Shown: positions 1 to 5,640 of the stretch, in pieces | How the letters are laid out: the number at the start of each line of letters is the position of its first letter | Numbering within the stretch: position 1 is the stretch's first letter | Assembly (NCBI GenBank): GCA_958417695.1 | Contig: CATZDQ010000097.1 | Span: 1-6,574 of the forward strand | Length of the DNA: 6,574 nucleotides | DNA from: an uncultured Clostridiaceae bacterium | GTDB taxonomy: Bacteria; Bacillota; Clostridia; TANB77; CAG-508 | Direction of reading: 5' to 3' | Notes under the pieces: generated by a model | What the model was told of the DNA's origin: nothing | The model's database searches: none | The model's input: only the letters and a program-made list of their open reading frames with translations | Translations under genes and position numbers: made by a program

Positions 1-1124
1 CCTGTAGGAGCACATAAAACAGGCTTTTTGCCATGTCTTTTATATAATTCCATAATGGTCTTAATAATAGTCGTTTTTCCAGTACCAGGCCCTCCAGTTA
101 TAATACACACATTATGCTCATTCATACACTGGATAACTTCCCTTTGTTTCTCTGATAAATCTATATCTGATTCTTTTTCTATATTTTTTAATTCTTTATC
201 CATATGTTCTATATATTTCATATTATTGGCTTTACTTAAAATAGAAAGTCTCGTCGCAATATTTTCTTCTGCCTGATAAAATGGTGTTAAATAAATCCAA
301 GTTGCTTCCCCAGCATTACTATCAATTCTTACTTCTTCCACAATTTGATTTTTCACTTTCATCTCTATCAAATTTTCTTCAATCTCTTCTTCAGAGACTT
401 TTAGTAAATCCACACAATAGGTAATTAAATTTTCCTTTAACACACAGCAATGCCCATTCACTGTTGCACATAAAATAGCATGTTTAATCCCACTTTTAAT
501 ACGTTTCTCAAAATTGTAAGGCAATCCTAACTCCATAGCCATCTGGTCAATCTTCTTAAAGTCCACATGATTAGCTACATCTACTAGTACATAGGGATTG
601 TTTTGTATTTCTTCAACTGCATGACTTCCTAAAGTCTTATACACATTTTTAGCATTTTGAACACCAATACCAAACTTCTCTAAAAATCCTACAATCTGCC
701 ATAGTTCCCAATTTTCTACAAAACTTTCCGCAATCTGAATTGCCTTTTCATGGTGAATCCCTTTAATACAGGTCAGCTTCTCTGGTTCAAATTTCAAAAC
801 CGAAATTGTCTCCTCCTTAAAAGTATCCACAATCTTCTTAGCGGTAGCAGGACCCACACCCTTAATCGTACCATTTGCTAAATATCTCTCCAAAGCCCCT
901 AACGACTCCGGCATCAATTTTTCAAAAGTATCCACTTTAAATTGCTCACCATAATCCTGATGTGTCACCATCTTACCAGTCAAATGTAAAGTATCTCCCA
1001 CATTAATAAAAGGAAGATAACCCACAATAATCAGTTCTGCATCCTGCATCTCAAACGTAGCCACTGTATAGCTATTTATTTCATTTTGATAAATAATCTC
1101 TTTTACTTCACCCTTAATCTCCAA
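1..1124 (-). CDS. recD2: RecD2-type ATP-dependent DNA helicase (SF1), N-terminal half, cut by window edge
   Basis: This is the first 374 codons of a RecD2 helicase, a 5'-to-3' superfamily 1 DNA helicase that acts in DNA repair and replication without RecBC. The N-terminus (KGEVKEIIYQNEINSYTV) is the usual RecD2 opening. Helix-hairpin-helix segments follow at about residues 84-99 (KGVGPATAKKI) and 117-135. Walker A is GGPGTGKT at 344-351, then the CAPTG segment just before the edge. Full-length relatives are roughly 730-760 residues, so about half is missing; helicase motifs II-VI lie outside. The start must be TTG at 1124: an in-frame TAG lies at 1142-1140, there is no ATG or GTG between, and AAGAGGA sits 6 bases upstream of TTG. 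It follows the 1608-1255 gene with no clear promoter between, so co-transcription is inferred. Family assignment is firm. Confidence 0.93.
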   Translation of the reverse strand, partial: MEIKGEVKEIIYQNEINSYTVATFEMQDAELIIVGYLPFINVGDTLHLTGKMVTHQDYGEQFKVDTFEKLMPESLGALERYLANGTIKGVGPATAKKIVDTFKEETISVLKFEPEKLTCIKGIHHEKAIQIAESFVENWELWQIVGFLEKFGIGVQNAKNVYKTLGSHAVEEIQNNPYVLVDVANHVDFKKIDQMAMELGLPYNFEKRIKSGIKHAILCATVNGHCCVLKENLITYCVDLLKVSEEEIEENLIEMKVKNQIVEEVRIDSNAGEATWIYLTPFYQAEENIATRLSILSKANNMKYIEHMDKELKNIEKESDIDLSEKQREVIQCMNEHNVCIITGGPGTGKTTIIKTIMELYKRHGKKPVLCAPT

Positions 1125-1130
1125 AAAAAG

Positions 1131-1138
1131 TCCTCTTT
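1131..1138 (-). promoter_or_regulatory. Ribosome binding site that fixes the TTG start of recD2
   Basis: On the minus strand AAAGAGGA is followed by six bases (CTTTTT) and then TTG. Because a TAG stop in the same frame lies directly upstream (1142-1140), this site decides the start of recD2. A TTG start normally lowers translation compared with ATG. Confidence 0.75.
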
Positions 1139-1139
1139 T

Positions 1140-1274
1140 CTAAACAATCGTTCCTTCTAACATCATTTCCATTCTATCAGAAAAAAGACTAATTTGCAAC
1201 TGTCCATCTGGACATGGTCCCAATGGACAGTTTTGTCCACGGGGACACTTCTGGTTAGTTATTTTTGATACTGT
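1140..1274 (-). other. Open frame with CPxG cysteine motif, no normal start codon before it; possible small gene or remnant
   Basis: Between the 117-residue gene and recD2, one minus-strand frame is open for about 45 codons, from just after a TAG at 1277-1275 to a TAG at 1142-1140. It reads in part NQKCPRGQNCPLGPCPDG, then QLQISLFSDRMEMMLEGTIV. Three cysteines are spaced C-x5-C-x4-C inside a repeated CPxG pattern, as in small metal-binding or cysteine-rich proteins. Codon third positions are mostly A or T, as in the neighbouring genes, and the stop lies 15 bases before the recD2 start, typical operon spacing. Against it, no ATG, GTG or TTG precedes the cysteines; only ATA or ATT is available. 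The same bases also form hairpins, so the motif may be a by-product of repeats. It could be a small gene with an unusual start, a decayed gene, or chance. I do not recognise a family. Confidence 0.3.
1200..1247 (-). repeat. Cluster of TGTCC/GGACA hairpins between the small membrane gene and recD2
   Basis: Two neighbouring hairpins are visible. The arms CTGTCCAT (1200-1207) and ATGGACAG (1223-1230) pair perfectly over 8 bp and enclose an inner GGAC/GTCC pairing with a bulged base. Next to it, TGTCC (1234-1238) and GGACA (1243-1247) form a 5-bp stem with a 4-base loop. The minus strand carries three tandem units beginning TGTCC and containing GGAC. The cluster starts 8 bases after the stop of the 1608-1255 gene. 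It could be a weak terminator or processing site, a degenerate dispersed repeat, or the DNA of a CPxG-repeat peptide. No long U-run directly follows on the minus strand, so termination is not strongly supported. Confidence 0.5.
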
Positions 1275-1608
1275 CTATGACTTCTTTACATTCCTTCCAA
1301 TTCATTACTTTTAAACAATCATAGTCTTTACCTAATTTGTTAACAATAGTTGCTGTTTCATCTGTAGAGTCTAAATCTGTTAAAACTATGTTTTTTATAT
1401 TTTCTTCTTTTCCATAAATTACTCTAAATAGTAAAGAACGCATAAATCCTTCTATTTTATTTTCTTGGTTTTTTACTGCAATAATTAAATAGATACCTTC
1501 TGCTTTTAGATTGGTATATGTATATATGTTTAAAATTGTTTTTATAATTTCTAATAATCCATATAAGGCTAATGTCCATAAAATAGCATTTAAAATAAAT
1601 TCTCCCAT
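1255..1608 (-). CDS. Small membrane-anchored protein with a glycosyltransferase-like (GT-A) fragment
   Basis: This 117-residue protein has a hydrophobic segment at about residues 5-28, likely one membrane anchor. The rest, facing the cytoplasm by inference, runs IYLIIAVKNQENKIEGFMRSLL and later NIVLTDLDSTDETATIVNKL. That pattern (a strand ending in AVKNQE, then DLDSTDET) resembles the first part of a GT-A/GT2 glycosyltransferase, where a D-x-x-S-x-D motif binds the nucleotide sugar. The later DxD metal site and acceptor region are absent, so catalysis is doubtful. The protein ends naturally at DSIKNN and looks intact. The ATG is preceded by AGGAGG nine bases upstream. The gene lies behind the pheT palindrome and before recD2. 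No good promoter is visible, so it may depend on readthrough. I recognise the resemblance but no named family or function. Confidence 0.75.
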   Translation of the reverse strand: MGEFILNAILWTLALYGLLEIIKTILNIYTYTNLKAEGIYLIIAVKNQENKIEGFMRSLLFRVIYGKEENIKNIVLTDLDSTDETATIVNKLGKDYDCLKVMNWKECKEVIDSIKNN

Positions 1609-1660
1609 ATTTTTTTGCCTCCTACTACATCATATGATTTTTTTCTTATTTTGGTGAACT

Positions 1661-1709
1661 AAAAGGGACGGGGTAGTTTTGTTTCAAACAAAACTACCCC
1701 GTCCCTTTT
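1661..1709 (-). terminator. 49-base near-perfect palindrome behind pheT, likely terminator or REP-like repeat
   Basis: Arms of 24 bases (1661-1684 and 1686-1709) are exact reverse complements around one central base, with AAAAGGGACGGGG at the outer end and GTTTCAAAC in the middle. It lies 41 bases behind the pheT stop. On the minus strand the GC-rich stem ends in CCCTTTTAG; on the plus strand it ends in CCCTTTTTT, so it can act in either direction. It fits an intrinsic terminator for the pheST transcript. The exact symmetry and the GGGACGG core, also seen at 4149-4155, suggest a dispersed palindromic element rather than a purely gene-specific terminator. Confidence 0.75.
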
Positions 1710-1749
1710 TTCCTAATTTTAATTTTTTTATACTTTTATGATTTTTCTT

Positions 1750-4122
1750 TTATCTTCTTAGCATGGCTCCTTGTTTTTCTAAAGTTGTAATAATTTTTTC
1801 TAATACTTGGTTAATTTCTTCATCTGTTAGGGTTCTATCTTGTGCCCCTAGTTCTAAAGAATAAGCAATGCTTTTTTTGTCCTCTTCAATACCAGTCCCT
1901 GTATATACATCAAATACTTGGCTTCCTAGAAGTAGTGAACCTGCTGCTTTTTTGATTGCTTTTGCTATTTGTTCTGCCGTTACTTGTTTTTCTACTATAA
2001 AAGCTAGGTCTTTCTTAACACTTGGATATTTAGATATTTCTTTGTATTTCATTTTTCCTACTTTTTTATCTAATAATTTATCTAGGTCTATTTCTAAAAC
2101 ATATACCGCTTCTTTTAGTTTAGCTGGATGTACTCTTCCCATAACACCTACTATATCATTGTTAACATTAATCATAGCACTTTGTCCTGGATGTAATTCT
2201 TCTGGAATTTGTTCACTTACCTGTAAACTATATCTACCTGCATAACCTAAGAAATCTAATAGTTCTTCAGCTATACCTTTTAACACATAAAAATCTACTG
2301 TTTTATTTTCTCCCATTGCTTGGTAAAATTCACCAGTCATTAAACATGCAATTTTATTGATTTCTCCATATTCTTCACCTTTTTTATAAAAGGCTTTTCC
2401 TATTTCAAAAATAGATACATCTTTATTGTTGCGTGCTTTATTGTACTCATAGATTTTTACTAAAGATGGTAATATACTGTGTCTTAGGGTATTTCTTTCC
2501 TCTGTCATAGGGTCAGATAGTTTTACTAGTTCTGTATCATCTTTTGTAAAGTCTTTGGCTTCTTTATCATTTACTAAAATATAAGAAAGTGTTTCATTTA
2601 GTCCTAAATCAATCATTTTATTTCTGATTTGTCTGGTTACTTTATCATAACTTCCTGCTTTTATTGGTAAAGCTGGTAATCTACCTTCTATATTGTTAAC
2701 CCCATATATACGTCCTACTTCTTCTATTAAATCTTCTGGTATATGAATATCAATTCTTCTTTTTGGAACAGATACATGAATAATTTCACCCTGTACCCCA
2801 TAAGTAAATCCTAGTCTTCTAAATACATCTAATACGGCTTCTTTTGGTACAATCGTTCCTAACACTTGATTGATTTTTTCAAAAGTAATGGCTATTTTAG
2901 TATCTTCTAGTGAAGTGGTATCGTATTTAGCCATACCTCCTACAATCGTTGCTTTTGCATAATTTTCTAATAAATGGCAAGACCTTTCAATAGCCATATA
3001 TGTTCTATTTGGGTCCAAACCCTTTTCAAAACGACTACTTGCTTCGCTTCTTAAAATACTTTTAGCAGTCTTTCTGATTTTTACAGGGTCAAATATAGCC
3101 GATTCAATGATAATATTTTTGGTATTCTCCGTAATTTCTGTATCTAAGCCACCCATAACACCAGCTAAACCGATAGCCTTATTTCCATCAGAAATCACTA
3201 TATCTTCTGTAGATAATTTTCTTTGAATATTATCTAATGTGGTTAATTCTTCTGCTTCATTGGCCATTCTGACTTCTAATTTTCCATGTAATTTATCCGC
3301 ATCATAATAGTGAAGTGGTTGCCCTGTTTCTAACATAACATAGTTACTAATATCTACCACATTGTTAATTGGTCTAATACCAGAAGCTATTAATCGATTT
3401 TTTATAAATTCTGGGCTATCTGTAATTACCACATTTTCTACTTTCTTGGCTAAGAAAATAGAACAGTTTGGCGTATTTACCTCTACTTTAAAATTTTCTT
3501 CTATATTGTCTTTGTTTTCTGTATGCTCGAGCTTTATTGGTCTAACAGGTTTATCATAAATAGCTGCTATTTCATGTGCCATCCCCAATATACTTAATAA
3601 ATCACCACGATTTGCTGTCAAATCAAAATCGATTACTTGGTCATCCATTTGCATAAAAGCAATAGGGTCTTCTCCTACTTTAGCCTCTATTGGTAATTCA
3701 TGAATTCCTGCTTTATCTTCTGGTTTCAAAAATTTACTTTCTAGCCCTAATTCTGCAATAGAACAAAGCATACCATTGGATTCGGTGCCTCTAATAACCC
3801 CTTTTTTAATTTTCACATCACCTGGTAACTGCGCACCTGGTAAAGCAACAATTACTTTTAAACCTTTTCTCACATTTGGTGCACCACAGACAATCTGTAA
3901 TACTTCCTCTCCTACATTTACTTTACAAACATGTAAGTGGTCAGAGTCAGGATGAGCCTCACACTCTAATACTTCTCCGATTACTAAACCAGTTGCTTGT
4001 ATAAGCGCTTCAGCACTATCATATTCATTTCCTACATTAGTCATATCCTCTGCTAAACATTTAACATCTACATCTACATCTATATCCACATAGTCTTTTA
4101 CAAAATTTACACTCAATTTCAT
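1750..4122 (-). CDS. pheT: Phenylalanyl-tRNA synthetase beta subunit
   Basis: This 790-residue protein is the beta chain of the alpha2-beta2 enzyme that attaches phenylalanine to tRNA-Phe in the cytoplasm (EC 6.1.1.20). Visible domains in order: an EMAP-like tRNA-binding OB domain at about 40-150 (VIGEVLECEAHPDSDHLHVC, CGAPNV); the B3/B4 editing domain at about 205-385 (GIRPINNVVDISNYVMLETG, GLAGVMGG, SRFEKGLDP); the B5 domain at about 405-475; the catalytic-like core; and the ferredoxin-fold anticodon-binding domain at about 697-790 (KYPSVKKDLAFIV). The length is close to the bacterial norm of about 800. The ATG has AAAGGA upstream, nine bases away. It follows pheS by 44 bases and is co-transcribed with it under the T-box. 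Nothing is broken or missing. Confidence 0.98.
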   Translation of the reverse strand: MKLSVNFVKDYVDIDVDVDVKCLAEDMTNVGNEYDSAEALIQATGLVIGEVLECEAHPDSDHLHVCKVNVGEEVLQIVCGAPNVRKGLKVIVALPGAQLPGDVKIKKGVIRGTESNGMLCSIAELGLESKFLKPEDKAGIHELPIEAKVGEDPIAFMQMDDQVIDFDLTANRGDLLSILGMAHEIAAIYDKPVRPIKLEHTENKDNIEENFKVEVNTPNCSIFLAKKVENVVITDSPEFIKNRLIASGIRPINNVVDISNYVMLETGQPLHYYDADKLHGKLEVRMANEAEELTTLDNIQRKLSTEDIVISDGNKAIGLAGVMGGLDTEITENTKNIIIESAIFDPVKIRKTAKSILRSEASSRFEKGLDPNRTYMAIERSCHLLENYAKATIVGGMAKYDTTSLEDTKIAITFEKINQVLGTIVPKEAVLDVFRRLGFTYGVQGEIIHVSVPKRRIDIHIPEDLIEEVGRIYGVNNIEGRLPALPIKAGSYDKVTRQIRNKMIDLGLNETLSYILVNDKEAKDFTKDDTELVKLSDPMTEERNTLRHSILPSLVKIYEYNKARNNKDVSIFEIGKAFYKKGEEYGEINKIACLMTGEFYQAMGENKTVDFYVLKGIAEELLDFLGYAGRYSLQVSEQIPEELHPGQSAMINVNNDIVGVMGRVHPAKLKEAVYVLEIDLDKLLDKKVGKMKYKEISKYPSVKKDLAFIVEKQVTAEQIAKAIKKAAGSLLLGSQVFDVYTGTGIEEDKKSIAYSLELGAQDRTLTDEEINQVLEKIITTLEKQGAMLRR

Positions 4123-4145
4123 TTTCTTCTTTCCTTTCTAAACAA

Positions 4146-4175
4146 ATGGGGACGGACTTTTTTGGTTTAGTCCAT
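4146..4175 (-). repeat. GGGGACGG-type repeat spanning the pheS stop codon and the pheS-pheT gap
   Basis: On the plus strand the 30 bases run from ATGGGGACGGAC through a T-run and GGTTT to AGTCCAT. The arms GGACT (4154-4158) and AGTCC (4169-4173) form a 5-bp stem with a 10-base loop. The GGGGACGG core matches the GGGACGG of the palindrome at 1661-1709. The element covers the last codons and stop of pheS, so it shapes the end of that gene. It may give a weak hairpin between the cistrons. A dispersed clostridial repeat is inferred, not proven. Confidence 0.5.
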
Positions 4176-5201
4176 TCTATCAAATTGTTTTAAAAATCTA
4201 ATATCATTTTGATATAATAAACGAATATCTGGAATTCCATATTTAAACATAGCTAATCTATCTAACCCTGTTCCAAAGGCAAATCCTGTATATTTTTCTG
4301 GGTCATAACCATTCATTTTTAAAACATTTGGATGTACCATTCCAGATCCTAGAATTTCTATCCATCCAGTTTGTTTACATAGATTACATCCTTTTCCACC
4401 ACATTTGAAGCAACTAACGTCAACTTCATAGGATGGTTCTGTAAATGGGAAGTAACTTGGTCTAAATCTTAATGTGGAGTTTTCTCCTAGCATTTTCTTT
4501 ACAAATACTTCTAGGGTTCCTTTTAAATCGGCTAAAGATATATTTTCATCAATAACCAAACCTTCTACTTGGCCGAATTGGTGAGAGTGTGTAGCATCAT
4601 CATCTCTTCTATAGGTTTTTCCTGGACAGATAACACGGATTGGCGTTTTTTCTGTATTTTCCATCATCGTTCTTGCTTGTACGGATGAAGTCTGGGTACG
4701 TAGCAAATATTCTGTTGTTATATAGAAGCTGTCTTGCATATCTCTTGCTGGATGTCCTTTAGGTAGATTTAATCTCTCAAAACAGTATTCATCTGTTTCT
4801 AATTCTGGTCCAGTGACTACATCATATCCCATAGATACAAATAGGTCTTCCACTTCTTCAATAATACGGTTAATCGGATGCTTGCTTCCCCTTTTTACTT
4901 TGGTAGCTGGTAAAGTAATATCTATGGTCTCTTTTTGTAATTTTTCTTTTAATTCTGCTTTTTCAAAAGCTTCTTCTTTTTTAGCAATAGCTCCTTCTAG
5001 TTCGTCACGTACGACATTTACTAAACTTCCAATGACAGGTCTTTCCTCTGCTGATAAGGCTCCCATTCCTCTTAAGACAGCTGTTAGCTCACCTTTTTTT
5101 CCTAAATATTTCACGCGTACATCATTTAATTGTTTAACATCTGTCACTTGTGCAATTTCTTCCATCGCCCTTGTCTGGATTTCTGCAATTTCCTCTTTCA
5201 T
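4167..5201 (-). CDS. pheS: Phenylalanyl-tRNA synthetase alpha subunit
   Basis: This 344-residue protein is the catalytic alpha chain of phenylalanyl-tRNA synthetase, a class II enzyme. The N-terminal coiled-coil arm that grips tRNA-Phe spans about 1-90. The catalytic core follows, with motif 2 (ICPGKTYRRDDDATHSHQFGQVEG) at about 191-214 and motif 3 (FGTGLDRLAMF) at 309-319. Ala308 in GFAFG corresponds to E. coli Ala294, the residue setting phenylalanine specificity. Cysteines 264, 267, 272 and 275 form CxxC-x4-CxxC, a zinc-ribbon-like insert found in many relatives. The ATG at 5201 is chosen because AAGGAGGT lies directly upstream and it gives the normal family length; the open frame extends to 5354, but that part is the T-box antiterminator and terminator. 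The last residues, DRMD, come from a repeat overlapping the stop. Confidence 0.98.
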   Translation of the reverse strand: MKEEIAEIQTRAMEEIAQVTDVKQLNDVRVKYLGKKGELTAVLRGMGALSAEERPVIGSLVNVVRDELEGAIAKKEEAFEKAELKEKLQKETIDITLPATKVKRGSKHPINRIIEEVEDLFVSMGYDVVTGPELETDEYCFERLNLPKGHPARDMQDSFYITTEYLLRTQTSSVQARTMMENTEKTPIRVICPGKTYRRDDDATHSHQFGQVEGLVIDENISLADLKGTLEVFVKKMLGENSTLRFRPSYFPFTEPSYEVDVSCFKCGGKGCNLCKQTGWIEILGSGMVHPNVLKMNGYDPEKYTGFAFGTGLDRLAMFKYGIPDIRLLYQNDIRFLKQFDRMD

Positions 5202-5203
5202 TT

Positions 5204-5211
5204 TTACCTCC
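5204..5211 (-). promoter_or_regulatory. Ribosome binding site deciding the pheS start
   Basis: The minus strand shows a full-strength GGAGGT followed by AAAA and the ATG at 5201. It decides the start against in-frame ATG codons further upstream, which lie inside the T-box terminator and antiterminator RNA and lack such a site. Confidence 0.85.
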
Positions 5212-5256
5212 TTATATTTCCATATGGTTATGTTTTTAAATAGCCTATTTTTTTTT

Positions 5257-5301
5257 TCAAAAAGAACCATTCTTCCTATTATTTTAGGACGAATGGTTCT
5301 T
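5257..5301 (-). terminator. Regulated T-box terminator of the pheS leader
   Basis: The arms AAGAACCATTC (from 5301 to 5291) and GAATGGTTCTT (from 5272 to 5262) pair perfectly over 11 bp, can be extended by an inner CCT/AGG pairing, and are followed by a T-run (TTCTTTTTG). The upstream arm shares its first bases with the 3' half of the antiterminator, so only one of the two can form. This is the off state when tRNA-Phe is charged. Confidence 0.9.
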
Positions 5302-5500
5302 AATTTTTCCGTGGTACCACCTAATTTTATTAATGACTTTTTCATTAACCTCATGATATCTTTAACGCAGACTTACGCTACTTTCTACTGATACTTCAAA
5401 AATAGTCCTCAAAAGTGAAATTTCTATAACCTAAGGTAGATTGGCTTTCAGCGGCTCACCCTTCTCTCTTTTATACCTTTTTTAAAGTTATATACTTTGC
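5257..5500 (-). promoter_or_regulatory. T-box riboswitch, tRNA-Phe specific (UUC specifier), controlling pheST
   Basis: The leader carries the T-box consensus AGGTGGTACCACGG at 5322-5309. The antiterminator is clear: TTAGG (5324-5320) pairs with CCTAA (5288-5284) and ACG (5312-5310) with CGT (5291-5289), leaving the 7-base bulge TGGTACC (5319-5313). TGGT in that bulge fits the ACCA end of a tRNA with discriminator A, as expected for tRNA-Phe. Stem III is TTAATGA (5348-5342) with TCATTAA (5336-5330). Upstream stem I carries an AG-bulge region (AGAGAAGGGTGAG, near 5470) and a specifier loop with GAAATTTCAC at 5424-5415, where UUC (5419-5417) followed by A is the likely phenylalanine specifier. 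Uncharged tRNA-Phe is predicted to stabilise the antiterminator and switch on pheST. The outer boundary of stem I is approximate. Confidence 0.93.
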
Positions 5501-5529
5501 TTTTTCCTAGGATTTTTCTATCTATGTTT

Positions 5530-5561
5530 ATTATATTAACACAATTATCTAAAATTTACAA
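5530..5561 (-). promoter_or_regulatory. Probable sigma-A promoter of the pheST leader
   Basis: On the minus strand TTGTAA (5561-5556) is followed after 17 bases by TAATAT (5538-5533). An overlapping perfect TATAAT lies at 5535-5530 but would be 20 bases from the same -35. Either gives a transcript starting shortly before the T-box stem I. The exact -10 is uncertain. Confidence 0.6.
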
Positions 5562-5584
5562 GTATTTCCCCATTAAATTTTTAA

Positions 5585-5613
5585 GGAGGAGGAATCTATT
5601 AGATTCTTCCTCC
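5585..5613 (-). terminator. Probable terminator behind the 256-residue gene
   Basis: A 13-base inverted repeat, GGAGGAGGAATCT (5585-5597) and AGATTCTTCCTCC (5601-5613) around a 3-base loop, lies 28 bases behind the stop at 5641. In minus-strand RNA it has one C-A mismatch and is followed by TTAAAAATTT, a poor U-run. In plus-strand RNA the odd pair becomes G-U and the stem is complete. It separates the upstream gene from the pheST promoter. Confidence 0.6.
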
Positions 5614-5640
5614 CTCTTAGTATTGCAATTTCAGGAAAAT

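Noticed and set aside
28..276. Plus-strand open frame of 82 codons
   Set aside because: Antisense to recD2 over the Walker A region, which is clearly coding on the minus strand.
1200..1247. CRISPR-like array suggested by the short regular TGTCC units
   Set aside because: Units are about 15-18 bases and contiguous, with no spacers and no cas genes nearby.
1255..1277. Programmed frameshift joining the 117-residue protein to the cysteine-motif frame
   Set aside because: The needed shift is +1 in a short stretch ending AAAAATAACTAAC; the tRNA for AAC would not re-pair on ACT, and no stimulating signal is obvious. A sequencing or evolutionary indel is still possible.
1629..1634. TATGAT as a -10 box for the 1608-1255 gene
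   Set aside because: Transcription would begin at about 1622, inside the ribosome binding site, and there is no good -35 at 17-18 bases.
1868..2245. Plus-strand open frame of 125 codons
   Set aside because: Entirely antisense to pheT; serine-, leucine- and isoleucine-rich composition typical of the complement of a lysine/glutamate-rich coding strand.
3362..3559. Plus-strand open frame of 65 codons
   Set aside because: Antisense to pheT, no ribosome binding site of note and no recognisable motif.
5202..5354. N-terminal extension of pheS from an in-frame ATG at 5354
   Set aside because: These bases are the T-box antiterminator, terminator and ribosome binding site. The ATG at 5201 has a perfect Shine-Dalgarno and gives the normal PheS length.
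4813..5391. Plus-strand open frame of 192 codons
   Set aside because: It lies opposite pheS and the T-box leader, both firmly identified, and its protein has no recognisable feature.
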